A model generated the notes under the pieces. It saw only the letters and a program-made list of their open reading frames with translations. It did no database searches and was not told the DNA's origin. Shown piece by piece: positions 18,610 through 27,578 of a stretch of DNA of 64,000 nucleotides. The position numbers and the translations under genes are program-made. The stretch is from Pseudomonas fluorescens (GTDB lineage Bacteria; Pseudomonadota; Gammaproteobacteria; Pseudomonadales; Pseudomonadaceae). The first letter of the stretch is position 1; the number at the start of each line of letters is the position of its first letter. The stretch is from contig NZ_CABVHU010000001.1 of the NCBI RefSeq assembly GCF_902497855.1, positions 690,595-754,594 on the forward strand, in the 5' to 3' direction.

Positions 18610-19561
18610 GGGATTGCTCCAGACGATAAAAGCGCCGGGCATTACCGGCAAACACCGCTTCCTGTACCGCCCGACCCAGGGGCGCGAGCATCGCCGACAT
18701 GCCATCGGCAATCGTGTCGTAGGAGGCGCGCAAACCGGCAACCGGGAAGTTGCTGGCAAACATGCAGCGCTCGGGCCCGAAGATCTCCAGCGCCGTCAGG
18801 ACCACCACCCGGTTGTCGTCGTAGTTCCAGGGCGAATCTTTCAGGCCGAACTCCGACAGCTTGATCTGCACGTTGGGCTGCAAGGCCAGTGCTTCCAGGC
18901 CTTTGCGCCAGCGCGCCATGCCTTGCGGGCTGCGATCCCAGGCGAACCCGGTGTGGTTCAGGGCGATCTGGATCCGCGGGAACATCGCCGCCACTTCAGC
19001 CGCCTCGACCAGGTGCCAGGGCGGTACGCGCAGGTCCCACGACAGGCCGTGTTCAGCCAGCCGCGAAAAGCCCTCCAGCCATTTCGGGTCCTGCATGGTT
19101 CCCTTGGCGCCGGCAATCGACACGTCCGGCGACGCCGAAGTGACCGGCTTCGAACGTATGCCTTTGACCAATGGCCGGGCCGCCTGGGCCGCGAGAATCT
19201 CGGCGCTGTCTTCGCGGTCGAACCAGGCATGGGCGACGATGGCGTTCGGAAAGCCATAACGTGCGTGCACCTGTTCCAGCCAGCGGGTCTCGGCGACCTG
19301 CTCGTCGCGGGCGCGCTCGGCCTCGACGTGCACCGTGCCCACCAGGCGTTGTTTCTCGGTGAGGGCGAGGAAGTGTTCCGGCAGGAAATCACGGCACAGG
19401 CTGTGATAGTCACCGAGAAAGAATTGCTCGTGATACTCGTCCTGCAGCCAGGGGTAGCGACCGTTGCCCAGGTCCCACAGGTGATGGTGGGCGTCGACAA
19501 TCGGCAATGCATCCTCGGCTGCCAGGTTCGGCAGGCCGTTGCGTTCATGCAGGGTGATCAT
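18602..19561 (-). CDS. Amidohydrolase-family (lactonase-like) protein A
   Basis: This 319-residue protein is similar to its downstream neighbour. It has IVDAHHHLWD, YPWLQDEY, ALNHTGFAWDR, IKLSEFG and MFASNFPVAG, the metal-binding and barrel-closing motifs of amidohydrolase-2 lactonases. The start ATG at 19561 lies 15 bp after the thioesterase stop. Two paralogous lactone-type hydrolases in one operon suggest either two stereoisomeric or sequential substrates, or a heteromer. The chemistry is inferred from the family only. Confidence 0.85.
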   Translation of the reverse strand: MITLHERNGLPNLAAEDALPIVDAHHHLWDLGNGRYPWLQDEYHEQFFLGDYHSLCRDFLPEHFLALTEKQRLVGTVHVEAERARDEQVAETRWLEQVHARYGFPNAIVAHAWFDREDSAEILAAQAARPLVKGIRSKPVTSASPDVSIAGAKGTMQDPKWLEGFSRLAEHGLSWDLRVPPWHLVEAAEVAAMFPRIQIALNHTGFAWDRSPQGMARWRKGLEALALQPNVQIKLSEFGLKDSPWNYDDNRVVVLTALEIFGPERCMFASNFPVAGLRASYDTIADGMSAMLAPLGRAVQEAVFAGNARRFYRLEQSHE

Positions 19562-19576
19562 GGGCTCGTCCCTTGC

Positions 19577-20038
19577 TCAGCGCGACGCGGCGAATTGGGA
19601 AGGGCTGAGCACGCCGTCTTCGACTTCGCCGGCGGCCGCCGCTTCGGCCTTGGCCTGCACGCGGCTGCGCAGTTTGGCCACGTTCACCACCACCCGGGTG
19701 TGGGCGGCGGTCGCCACCAGCTCGACGTCATCGCGCACTTCGACATTGAAGGTCACGCTGCGACCCTCGACCCGGGTGACCGTGGCGACGATGCTCACCG
19801 ACATGCCCAACAGCGTGGCGCCGACATGCCGGATATCGACTGCCGCACCGACGGTGTTCTCCCCCTCGTCGAGAAAGGTGAGCAGGTAGTCCAGGCAGGT
19901 TTGTTCGATGTCGTTCACCAGGCGTGGCGTGGCATAGATGCGCAAGTCCTCACCCAGGAACGAGATAGTGCGTTGCTTGTCGACGATCAGGTGGCGTTCG
20001 GTGGCGGCAATACCGGCTTCCAGCGTGGAAAAATTCAT
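19577..20038 (-). CDS. Hot-dog-fold thioesterase, FlK-like
   Basis: This 153-residue protein resembles the fluoroacetyl-CoA thioesterase-like hot-dog family: the central helix region LDYLLTFLDEGENTVGAAVDIRH is followed by strands ending AAHTRVVVNVAKL. Family members hydrolyse small acyl-CoA esters. The start ATG at 20038 (MNFSTLEAG) was preferred over an unsupported 12-residue extension. It lies 69 bp after the TRAP permease and 15 bp before the lactonase pair. A thioesterase together with a CoA-transferase in the same block implies a CoA-bound intermediate. Confidence 0.78.
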   Translation of the reverse strand: MNFSTLEAGIAATERHLIVDKQRTISFLGEDLRIYATPRLVNDIEQTCLDYLLTFLDEGENTVGAAVDIRHVGATLLGMSVSIVATVTRVEGRSVTFNVEVRDDVELVATAAHTRVVVNVAKLRSRVQAKAEAAAAGEVEDGVLSPSQFAASR

Positions 20039-20107
20039 GGGCAACCTCGTGGTTGAAAGTGCCGACAGTCGCAACGGCGACCGTCGGCCGGGATGGCAAA
20101 GGATGAT

Positions 20108-22006
20108 TTATTTAGTGGGCAGGAAACCGATGGAGATCCATGGCACGGCGATCAGCACGCCCAGGGCGACGACCAGTGCCCCGAGGTACGGCCAGACCCG
20201 GCGCATGGCGCCGCTGGGGTCGACTTTGGCGATGGCGCAGGCGGCGTAGAAGCCCACGCCAAAGGGCGGGGCGAACAGGCCCAGGCCCATGGCGAAGATC
20301 GCGACCATGGCGTAATGCACGTCGTGGATGCCCATGGCCTTGGCAATCGGGAACAGCAGCGGCCCGAACAGCACGATGGCCGGGATGCCTTCCAGAAAAC
20401 TGCCCAGCAGGATGAACGCCACGGCGGAAATGATCAGGAAACCCAGCGCACCCCCCGGCACCGTCGACATCACTTGCGCCAGTTGATGGGAGAAGCCCGA
20501 CTGGGTCAGGGCCCAGGCCATGGCGGTCGCGCTGCCGATGATGATCAGGATCGCGCCGGACAATGACGCGGTGCTGACCAGGATCGGATACAGGCGGCGC
20601 CAGTCGAAGCAGCGGTAGCACAGCAGGCCTACGATAAAGGTGTAGGCGACGCCGATGGCAGCGACTTCGGTAGCGGTGGCGACGCCTTCGACCACCGCGG
20701 TGCGGATCACGAACGGCAGCGCCAGGGCTGGCACCGCGACCAGCAGCGAGTGCACGATCTCCTTGCCCGAAGCGCGTTTGCCGGTAGAGGCCTCGCCTTT
20801 GCGGTTCTTCCACCAGATCACCGCCGCCATGGCGATCGCGCCCACCACCGCCGGCATGAAGCCACCGGTGAACAGAGCAGAGATCGACACGCCGGTCACC
20901 GAGCCGATGGTGATCAACACCAGGCTTGGCGGAATGGTTTCCGACATCGCCCCGGAAGCGTTAAGCATCGCCACCAGTTCGTTTTCATCCTCGCCACGCT
21001 TCTTCATCTCCGGAAACAGCGCCGGGGCGATGGCGGCCATGTCGGCAGCCTTCGAGCCGGAAATACCGGAAATCAGGTAGATGGCACCGATGAGCACGTA
21101 GGACAGGCCGCCACGCACATGGCCGATCAACGAACACAGGAAACTGATCATCGCCCGGGCCATGCCCATGGCCTCGATCAATGCGCCCAAGAATACAAAC
21201 AGCGGGATTGCCAGCAGGATCAGACTGGCCATGCCTTCGTCCATCCGGCCCACCACCAGGCTCAGGGGCGTGCCGGTCATGGTCGACAGGTACGCCACGG
21301 TGGCCAGGCCGAACGCGACCATGATCGGCACGCCGATGATGATCATCGCCATCACGCCGATCATGAAGAAGATCACCAGGTTCCAGTTGCCCATCAGCAG
21401 CAGCGGGCCTTCCGCCACCCACAGCAATCCGCCGAGGGAGGCGAGCATCGCCACCGACACCGAGAAGTCGATCAACCGCGCACTGGTCAGCAGGCGGGCG
21501 ACACAGGTCATCAGCATCAGGCTCAGGCCGACGGCGATGGCGGATACGCGAAAGGCGTTGGGGATTTCCAGGGCGGCGGTGGTGATGATCCATTCGTCGC
21601 TGACGTACTCCCAGGCCGGGGTGAACAGCAACCCGATGAAGGTGATCACGATCACGGCGCCGAGGGTGTCGACGAAGGCGCGTTTTTCCACGGGCAGCCG
21701 TGCGATGAACGAGGTGAGGCGCATGTGCTCGCCCCGGCGCATCGCCACTACCGAGCCGAGCATCGCCAGCCAGAGGAACAGCAGCGAGGCCAGTTCGTCG
21801 CCCCAGACGATCGGCTGGTTGAGCACGTAGCGCGAGAACACGTTGCAGAACAGCAACACGACTTCGACCACCACCAGCAACGCTGCGCTGCCTTCGGTCA
21901 ACCAGCGCAGGCCGGTGTCGAGCGCGCGACCGAGACGAAAGGTGGCGGCGCGTGGGCTGAGTCCTTCAGCGGGAGAAACATCCGTCATTGGCAGTTCGTT
22001 TTTCAT
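20108..22006 (-). CDS. Fused TRAP transporter permease (DctQ-DctM)
   Basis: This 632-residue inner-membrane protein is a natural fusion. Residues about 30-190 form the four-helix small subunit DctQ (with IVWGDELASLLFLWLAMLG). Residues about 200-630 form the large subunit DctM (PIMVAFGLA, SGSKAADMAAIAP, FLEGIPAIVLFGPLLFPIA). It works with the binding protein encoded 15 bp upstream to import a carboxylate with sodium ions. It is probably the entry step for the catabolic block. Confidence 0.93.
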   Translation of the reverse strand: MKNELPMTDVSPAEGLSPRAATFRLGRALDTGLRWLTEGSAALLVVVEVVLLFCNVFSRYVLNQPIVWGDELASLLFLWLAMLGSVVAMRRGEHMRLTSFIARLPVEKRAFVDTLGAVIVITFIGLLFTPAWEYVSDEWIITTAALEIPNAFRVSAIAVGLSLMLMTCVARLLTSARLIDFSVSVAMLASLGGLLWVAEGPLLLMGNWNLVIFFMIGVMAMIIIGVPIMVAFGLATVAYLSTMTGTPLSLVVGRMDEGMASLILLAIPLFVFLGALIEAMGMARAMISFLCSLIGHVRGGLSYVLIGAIYLISGISGSKAADMAAIAPALFPEMKKRGEDENELVAMLNASGAMSETIPPSLVLITIGSVTGVSISALFTGGFMPAVVGAIAMAAVIWWKNRKGEASTGKRASGKEIVHSLLVAVPALALPFVIRTAVVEGVATATEVAAIGVAYTFIVGLLCYRCFDWRRLYPILVSTASLSGAILIIIGSATAMAWALTQSGFSHQLAQVMSTVPGGALGFLIISAVAFILLGSFLEGIPAIVLFGPLLFPIAKAMGIHDVHYAMVAIFAMGLGLFAPPFGVGFYAACAIAKVDPSGAMRRVWPYLGALVVALGVLIAVPWISIGFLPTK

Positions 22007-22021
22007 GACCTTGTCTCCGGC

Positions 22022-23065
22022 TTAGGACAGTTGACCCGCGTACTGCTCGAGCAAGCTCCAGGCTTCGTCGCCGTACTTTTCCTTCCATTGGGTGTAGAAG
22101 CCTTTCGATTGCAGGTCGGCCCTGAACAATGAACGGTCGACCTTATTGAAGGTGATGCCATGGGCGGTCAGGGACGGTTCCAGGCTGGCGTTGAGGTCGA
22201 TCACCTGCTGACGCTGGACCAGTGCCGCGGCGTTGATCTGTCGGGAGACGATTTCCTGCACATCCGCCGGCAGTTTCGGAAAAGTCTTGCCCGAGGCGAC
22301 GATCCAGAATCCGCCCCAGATGTGGTCGGTCATCGAGCAGTATTTCTGCACTTCGTAGAAGCGCGCGGACTCGACCACCACCAGCGGGTTTTCCTGGCCG
22401 TCGACCACTCTGGTCTGCAAGGCCGAGTAGGTTTCGTTGATGCTGATGCCGGTCGGGGAGGCGCCCAGGGCGCTGAACATGGAGGTCCACAGCGGGCTGA
22501 CCAGCACCCGCAGCTTGAAGCCGGCCAGGTCCTGCGGGGTGAAGATCGGGCGCGTCGAGCTGGTGATCTGGCGGAAGCCGTTGTTCCACACTTTTTCCAT
22601 CGGGATCAGGCCGACCTTGGCGGTCTTGGCGCGCACGTACTCGCCCAGCTTGCCGTCCAGGGCGGCCCAGACGCTGTCGTAGTCCTTGAAGGCAAACGGC
22701 ATGCTTTCAATCGACATGGCGGGCACCAGGGTGGAGAGAATCGCGCCGGGCAATGGGATGAAGTCGATCGCCCCGGCGCGCACCTGGGACAGCATGTCGG
22801 TGTCGCCGCCCATGGCGCCGTTGGCGTATACCTGCAGGTCCACCGCGCCGTTGGTTTCGGCCTTGATCGCTAGCGACGCGGCCTTCATCTGGATGTTCAA
22901 CGGATGGGTGTCGGGCAGGCTGCTGGTGTAGCGCAGCACGATGGGTTTGCTCGCGGCGAAGACGCTGGAGGGCAGCAGGTTGGCGGCGAATGCACCGCCG
23001 ACGGTGATGCCGGCAGACATTAGGAATGATCGGCGGCTGACGGCCTCGGTCAAGATACGGCTCAT
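22022..23065 (-). CDS. TRAP transporter substrate-binding protein (DctP)
   Basis: This 347-residue DctP-family periplasmic receptor has a twin-arginine-like signal (SRRSFLMSAGITVGGAFAANLLP). Its body has LRYTSSLPDTHPLN, QVYANGAMGGDTDMLSQVRAGAIDF and GFKLRVLVSPLWTSMF, where the conserved arginine salt-bridges the ligand carboxylate. The ATG at 23065 has AAAGGTG at good spacing; a GTG three codons earlier would bury that site. The Tat-type signal is not unusual for this family. The ligand is unknown. Confidence 0.92.
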   Translation of the reverse strand: MSRILTEAVSRRSFLMSAGITVGGAFAANLLPSSVFAASKPIVLRYTSSLPDTHPLNIQMKAASLAIKAETNGAVDLQVYANGAMGGDTDMLSQVRAGAIDFIPLPGAILSTLVPAMSIESMPFAFKDYDSVWAALDGKLGEYVRAKTAKVGLIPMEKVWNNGFRQITSSTRPIFTPQDLAGFKLRVLVSPLWTSMFSALGASPTGISINETYSALQTRVVDGQENPLVVVESARFYEVQKYCSMTDHIWGGFWIVASGKTFPKLPADVQEIVSRQINAAALVQRQQVIDLNASLEPSLTAHGITFNKVDRSLFRADLQSKGFYTQWKEKYGDEAWSLLEQYAGQLS

Positions 23066-23129
23066 GATGTTCACCTTTTTATTGTTGTTGTTCTAAAAAA
23101 CGCGGATTCAATTGATCGAACGCTGCTTG

Positions 23130-23213
23130 TGTAGGAGCTGGCTTGCCGGCGAAGGCGGCCTCGAGTCTTGCACCGCCTCAGGAGACGCCTTCGCCGGCAA
23201 GCCGGCTCCTACA
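23130..23213. repeat. REP inverted pair
   Basis: Arms TGTAGGAGCTGGCTTGCC and GGCAAGCCGGCTCCTACA sit in the 205-bp gap between the CoA-transferase stop and the TRAP receptor start. This REPIN splits the catabolic block into two probable transcription segments or modulates polarity. Confidence 0.85.
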
Positions 23214-23270
23214 GGGTTTGGTGTTTCCCACCCTCCAACGATGCAGGTCGCTCCTGCACCGGTAGGTGGT

Positions 23271-24479
23271 TCAGGACGCCAGTGCCACCACCGCCCGGGT
23301 TCGAATCAACTCATCGATCTCATCTTGCGCATAACCACTTTCCTTCAGCACTTCGCGGGTGTGTTCGCCGAGCAGCGGTGCGTGGCGGCTGGTTGGCGGC
23401 GCGGCGCTGTCCATGTCGGAGAAGTGAATCGGCAGGCCCATGCCGCGTACCCGGCCTTCGGTGGGGTGTTCGGTCTCGACGACCATGCCCCGGGCGATGG
23501 TTTGCGGGTGGGCCAGCGCCGCGGCGATGTCCAGGACCGGCCCGGCAGGCAGACCGAGGTCGTCGAACAACACCATCCATTCATCCGTGGTGCGCGCCAC
23601 GAGCACTTCGTTGAGAATGTCCACCAGGGCCAGGCGGTGTTCCATGCGCAAGGCGTTGCTGGCGAAGCGTGGATCGGCTTTCAGTTGGGGAACGGCCAGG
23701 GCCTCGACCAGTCGCTCGTAGTTGGCCTGGTTGGCGGCGCCGATGTTGATCCAGCCGTCGGCGGTGCGGAACACCTGGTACGGCGCGCTGGTGGAGTTGG
23801 CCGAGCCCATCTTCGGCAGAATGGTGCCATCGGCGAAGTACGCGGCCGCCGGCCAGTACATCTGTTGCAGGCCGGCTTCGAACAACGAAGTGTCGACCAT
23901 CTGCCCCAGGCCGGTTTTCTGCTTGGCGGCGTAGGCGGCGCAGATGCCGAGGGCGGCAAGGATGCCGGAGTTGATGTCGGCCACCGGCGAACCGGCCTTG
24001 ACCGGCTCGCGCCCGGCTTCACCGGTCATGCTCATCATGCCGCTCATGCCCTGGGCGATCAGGTCGAAACCGCCTTTCTCGCCGAACGGCCCGCTGCGCC
24101 CGTAACCGGAAATCGCGCAGTAGATCAGCCCGGGGTTGATCACCTTGAGCGCTTCATAGCCCAGGCCGAATTTTTCCATGGTGCCGGCACGGTAGTTTTC
24201 CGTGACCACGTCGGCCTCCAGCAACAGGCGGCGCAACACGTCGCGGCCACCCTCGGTCTTCAGGTTCAGGCCGATGCCGCGCTTGTTGCGGTTGACCACC
24301 ATGAACGAGGCGGACTCGCCGCTGGCCATGATCGGCGAGAAGCGGCGCGAGTCATCGCCGTCCGGGACTTTCTCGACTTTCACCACGTCGGCGCCCATGT
24401 CGGCCAGCATCATTCCGCACACCGGGCCGGACATGATGTGAGCCAGTTCTACAACGCGCATGCCTGTCAGCGGTCCCAT
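23271..24479 (-). CDS. Class III CoA-transferase (CaiB/BaiF family)
   Basis: This 402-residue protein is of the formyl-CoA transferase / L-carnitine CoA-transferase family. Motifs include MRVVELAHIMSGPVCGMMLADMGADVVKVE at the N-terminus, NRNKRGIGLNLK, and VADINSGILAALG carrying the catalytic Asp. It moves CoA from an acyl-CoA donor to a free acid, activating the substrate or intermediate. Its ATG at 24479 lies one base after the crotonase stop codon, so the two are coupled. Donor and acceptor are not predictable from sequence. Confidence 0.92.
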   Translation of the reverse strand: MGPLTGMRVVELAHIMSGPVCGMMLADMGADVVKVEKVPDGDDSRRFSPIMASGESASFMVVNRNKRGIGLNLKTEGGRDVLRRLLLEADVVTENYRAGTMEKFGLGYEALKVINPGLIYCAISGYGRSGPFGEKGGFDLIAQGMSGMMSMTGEAGREPVKAGSPVADINSGILAALGICAAYAAKQKTGLGQMVDTSLFEAGLQQMYWPAAAYFADGTILPKMGSANSTSAPYQVFRTADGWINIGAANQANYERLVEALAVPQLKADPRFASNALRMEHRLALVDILNEVLVARTTDEWMVLFDDLGLPAGPVLDIAAALAHPQTIARGMVVETEHPTEGRVRGMGLPIHFSDMDSAAPPTSRHAPLLGEHTREVLKESGYAQDEIDELIRTRAVVALAS

Positions 24480-24480
24480 G

Positions 24481-25260
24481 TCATTTCCCCTTGAACTGTG
24501 GTTTGGCTTTCGCGATGAAAGCGTTCAGGCCGATCTGAAAATCTTCGGTGTCGTAGCAGGCGTAACTGCTGTCGACTTGCTCGGCGGTGGGTGCAACGCC
24601 GGCTTCGAGCTGGCGTGCGGCCTGGCGATGCCAGCGGGCGACGAGGGGCGCGCCGTTGGCAATGCGTCTGGCGGTGGCGAGGGTTTCGCCTTCGACCTCG
24701 GCATCGGGCACCACGCGGGTCACGAGGTTTTTCGCGTAGGCGTCGTTGGCGTCGAGAATTCGGCCTTCCAACAGAATTTCCAGGGTCGTCGAGCGCCCAG
24801 CCAACGCCACCAATCCGGCCATTTCGTCATAAGACATGACCAGGCCCAACTTGCCGACCGGCGCACCGAAGCGACTGGAAGTGCCGCAGATGCGCAGGTC
24901 ACACAGCGCGGCGATTTCCAGGCCGCCGCCGACGCATACGCCGTGGATCATCGCGATGACCGGGTGCGGGCACTCGACAACGGCGCGCATGGCGGCCGAG
25001 GTCACCTCGGCATACAGCCGGGCTTGCGCCTGATCAGCGCGCACGCTCGGGAACTCGCCGACATCGGCACCGGCGGCGAAGGCCTGTTCGCCGGCACCGC
25101 GCAACACCACGCAGCGTACAGTGGCGTCAGCGGCCAGCTCGGTCATGACGTCACCCAGGTCCTGCCACATGGACAAGGTCAGGGCGTTCATTTTTCCCGG
25201 GTGGCTGAGGGTGACGATGGCAATGGCGTCTTGCCGTTCGATAAGGACAGTGGGGTTCAT
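24481..25260 (-). CDS. Crotonase-fold enzyme (enoyl-CoA hydratase/isomerase family)
   Basis: This 259-residue protein has the oxyanion-hole segments AGEQAFAAGADVGEF and VCVGGGLEIAALCDLR. The first catalytic Glu of crotonases is present (GGGLEI). The second, normally in a PE-x-x-LG motif, is replaced: the segment reads FGAPVGKLGL. That makes classical hydratase chemistry doubtful and points to an isomerase, decarboxylase, thioester hydrolase or retro-aldol type activity. It is tightly linked to the CoA-transferase and follows the alcohol dehydrogenase by 75 bp. Confidence 0.85.
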   Translation of the reverse strand: MNPTVLIERQDAIAIVTLSHPGKMNALTLSMWQDLGDVMTELAADATVRCVVLRGAGEQAFAAGADVGEFPSVRADQAQARLYAEVTSAAMRAVVECPHPVIAMIHGVCVGGGLEIAALCDLRICGTSSRFGAPVGKLGLVMSYDEMAGLVALAGRSTTLEILLEGRILDANDAYAKNLVTRVVPDAEVEGETLATARRIANGAPLVARWHRQAARQLEAGVAPTAEQVDSSYACYDTEDFQIGLNAFIAKAKPQFKGK

Positions 25261-25335
25261 GATGGTGCCGCTGGCGTCGAAGCGTATTCGACGATGCGGC
25301 TGCCTCCTGTTTTATTGTTGTGGGATAGCGGCTGT

Positions 25336-26475
25336 TTACAGCGACTGCCGGAGCATCGACAGGTAGTCCGCGGACGAGGCTTCGCGGGGGTTGGTCTTGT
25401 GGCTGTGATCGTGCAGCGCGCCTTCGACGATCCCGGCAAACAGGCTCTCGTCGACGCCGATGTCACGCAGGCGGGTCGGCAGGCCCAGGCGGCGGGTCAT
25501 GTCCTCGATCGCGGTACCGATGTTCGCGCCGGCCTCCAGGCCCATGGCGTGGCGCAGGCGTTCGAGTTTGCGTTCATCGCGAACGGTGGGGGCGTTGGCG
25601 TTGAAGTCCACGACTGCGGGCAGAAAGATCGCGTTCAAGGTGCCGTGGTGCAGCTTCGGGTTGATCCCGCCCAAGGCGTGGGACAGGCTGTGCACGCAGC
25701 CCAGGCCCTTCTGGAACGCGAGGGCGCCCTGCATCGACGCACTCATCATGTTCATCCGCGCTTCGCGGTCACCCGGCTCGGCGGTGGCGCGCTCGATATG
25801 TTCCCAGGCGCGCCACAGGCCATCGAGGGCGATGCCGTCCGCGGCGGGGTTGAAGGCCGGCGCCATGAAGGTCTCGATGCAATGGGCGATGGCGTCCATA
25901 CCGGTGGCGGCGGTGAGCATGGGCGGCAGGCCCAGGGTCAGCTCGGGGTCGCAGATGGCCACGCGTGGCACGACATAAGGTGAGATTACGCCCACTTTGC
26001 GACCATCGTCGAGGATCAGGATGGCGCCGCGCCCGACTTCGCTGCCGGTGCCGGCGGTGGTCGGAATCGCGATCAGAGGGGCGGTGGCCGAGGTGATGCG
26101 ATCCAGCCCGCCTTCGATCACCGCGAAGCTGTGCAGCGGGCCGTCGTGGGTCGCACATACGGCAACGCCCTTGGCCAGGTCGATGGAAGAACCGCCGCCG
26201 ACGGCGATGATGCCGTTGCACTCGCCGAGGTGGTATTGCGCCACGGCTTGGCGCACCGCGTGCTCGTTAGGGTTGGACGGGGTGGCGTCGAAAATCGTCG
26301 GGGTGAGGCTGGCGCCGAGGGCGGCGATGACTTTGTCGACGATACCGGCATTGCGTACACCGACGTCGGTGACGATCAGCGGACGCGTGATGCCGGCGCG
26401 TTCGGCTTCCGAGGCCAGTTGCTGCAGGCTGTCATAGCCGAACTGGATCTTGGTGACGTAATTGATGAGGGACAT
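25336..26475 (-). CDS. Iron-containing alcohol dehydrogenase
   Basis: This 379-residue group III dehydrogenase has an N-terminal NAD-binding domain with VGGGSSIDLAKGVAV (GGGS motif). The C-terminal helical domain holds the metal ligands: Asp/His in GMDAIAHCIETF, His in VHSLSHALGG and His in KLHHGTLNAIFL. The family interconverts alcohols or 2-hydroxy acids with aldehydes or ketones, or reduces maleylacetate. It is the first gene of the minus-strand catabolic block and is divergent from a LysR regulator 176 bp away. It likely makes the aldehyde that the downstream dehydrogenase oxidises. Confidence 0.92.
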   Translation of the reverse strand: MSLINYVTKIQFGYDSLQQLASEAERAGITRPLIVTDVGVRNAGIVDKVIAALGASLTPTIFDATPSNPNEHAVRQAVAQYHLGECNGIIAVGGGSSIDLAKGVAVCATHDGPLHSFAVIEGGLDRITSATAPLIAIPTTAGTGSEVGRGAILILDDGRKVGVISPYVVPRVAICDPELTLGLPPMLTAATGMDAIAHCIETFMAPAFNPAADGIALDGLWRAWEHIERATAEPGDREARMNMMSASMQGALAFQKGLGCVHSLSHALGGINPKLHHGTLNAIFLPAVVDFNANAPTVRDERKLERLRHAMGLEAGANIGTAIEDMTRRLGLPTRLRDIGVDESLFAGIVEGALHDHSHKTNPREASSADYLSMLRQSL

Positions 26476-26632
26476 GATTCACCACAAGTTATACAGGATT
26501 GTTGTTGTCGCAATCGGCCGGGAGGCAGGAGCGCTCTCGCGCTCTGGTCAAACCCATTGCATTGCCTGGTTGTGGAGTGGACTATAGGGCCGTCGTGGCG
26601 AGCCCCGATACTGACAACTTTCGATACCTCTA

Positions 26633-26645
26633 TAACTTCTAGTTA
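26633..26645. promoter_or_regulatory. Perfect palindrome, candidate LysR operator
   Basis: TAACT-TCT-AGTTA is a perfect interrupted inverted repeat with the T-N11-A form favoured by LysR proteins. It lies in the divergent gap between the dehydrogenase and the LysR gene, only 6 bp before the latter's ATG, a place suited to autorepression. The assignment is speculative. Confidence 0.4.
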
Positions 26646-26651
26646 ACCCTG

Positions 26652-27578
26652 ATGACGCCCTCACTGAACTCGATCATGTCCCGGCTGCACGTCAAGCAGC
26701 TGCGTTTATTGATAGCCCTGGATGAGCACGGCTCCTTGCTGGGCGCGGCCAAGCAGGTCGCACTGACCCAGCCCGGTGCCAGCAAGGCGCTGCAGGAAAT
26801 CGAAACCACCTTTGGCACCTCGCTGTTCACCCGAACTAACCGCGGGCTAGAGCCAAACGATGCCGGGCGCTCGGTGATCCGTTACGCGCGCCTGATCCAG
26901 ACCGACCTCGCGCACCTGCGCGAAGAGATCATCGGCATCATGAGCGGTGAGGGTGGACGGGTGGCGGTCGGCACCATCATGGGCGCCGTGCCTTTATTGA
27001 CCACGGCGATCAGCCGGGTGATTGCCGAACACCCGAAGCTGTCCATCGAGATCGTCGAAGACACCAGCGCCGCGCTGCTCAGCCAGCTGGATTCCGGGCG
27101 CCTGGACCTGGCGATCTGCCGCACCACCGTCAGCACCACGCCCTACTTGTATGAGAGCGCGACCTTCGTCGAGGAAACCCTGGCGGTGATCGCCAGCACC
27201 CAGCATCCGTTCGCCTATGCGCGGCGGCTGTCCCTTAAGGACCTGGTGGATTACCGCTGGGTGGTCTATCGCGCCAACATGCCCATGCGCCTGCTGCTGG
27301 AGCGGGAATTCCACGAGGCCGACCTGCGCTTCCCGGTGCACCTGCTGGAGACGACCTCAGCCTTCGCGACCTTGTCGCTGCTCCAGGAAAACCCGACCCT
27401 GGTCGCACTGGTGTCGACTGACGTGGCGAAATTCTGCTCCGGCTACGGCTTTACCACCACGTTGCCGCTGCCCATCACTTCGCGCAGCGAGCCCTATGAG
27501 CTGGTGTCGCGCACAGGCGTTCCGGACTCGCCGGCAGCGAGGCTGCTGCGCGAGGCGTTGCTCAATCCCCCGCGTTGA
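26652..27578 (+). CDS. LysR-family regulator of the TRAP/CoA catabolic block
   Basis: This 308-residue protein has an N-terminal HTH (KQLRLLIALDEHGSLLGAAKQ, then TQPGASKALQEIETTFG) and an effector-binding domain from about residue 95. The RTNRGLEPNDAGR segment resembles the GbpR/PcaQ group. It is divergent from the alcohol dehydrogenase gene, so it most likely controls the eleven-gene minus-strand block. The start is uncertain: ATG 26652 has no visible Shine-Dalgarno and ATG 26676 (MSRLHVKQ) is an alternative that keeps the HTH whole. Confidence 0.88.
   Translation: MTPSLNSIMSRLHVKQLRLLIALDEHGSLLGAAKQVALTQPGASKALQEIETTFGTSLFTRTNRGLEPNDAGRSVIRYARLIQTDLAHLREEIIGIMSGEGGRVAVGTIMGAVPLLTTAISRVIAEHPKLSIEIVEDTSAALLSQLDSGRLDLAICRTTVSTTPYLYESATFVEETLAVIASTQHPFAYARRLSLKDLVDYRWVVYRANMPMRLLLEREFHEADLRFPVHLLETTSAFATLSLLQENPTLVALVSTDVAKFCSGYGFTTTLPLPITSRSEPYELVSRTGVPDSPAARLLREALLNPPR

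Noticed and set aside
20750-22132. 460-codon plus-strand frame over the TRAP permease
   Set aside because: The product is His/Gln/Arg-rich with no family; the minus strand has a coherent DctQM membrane protein.
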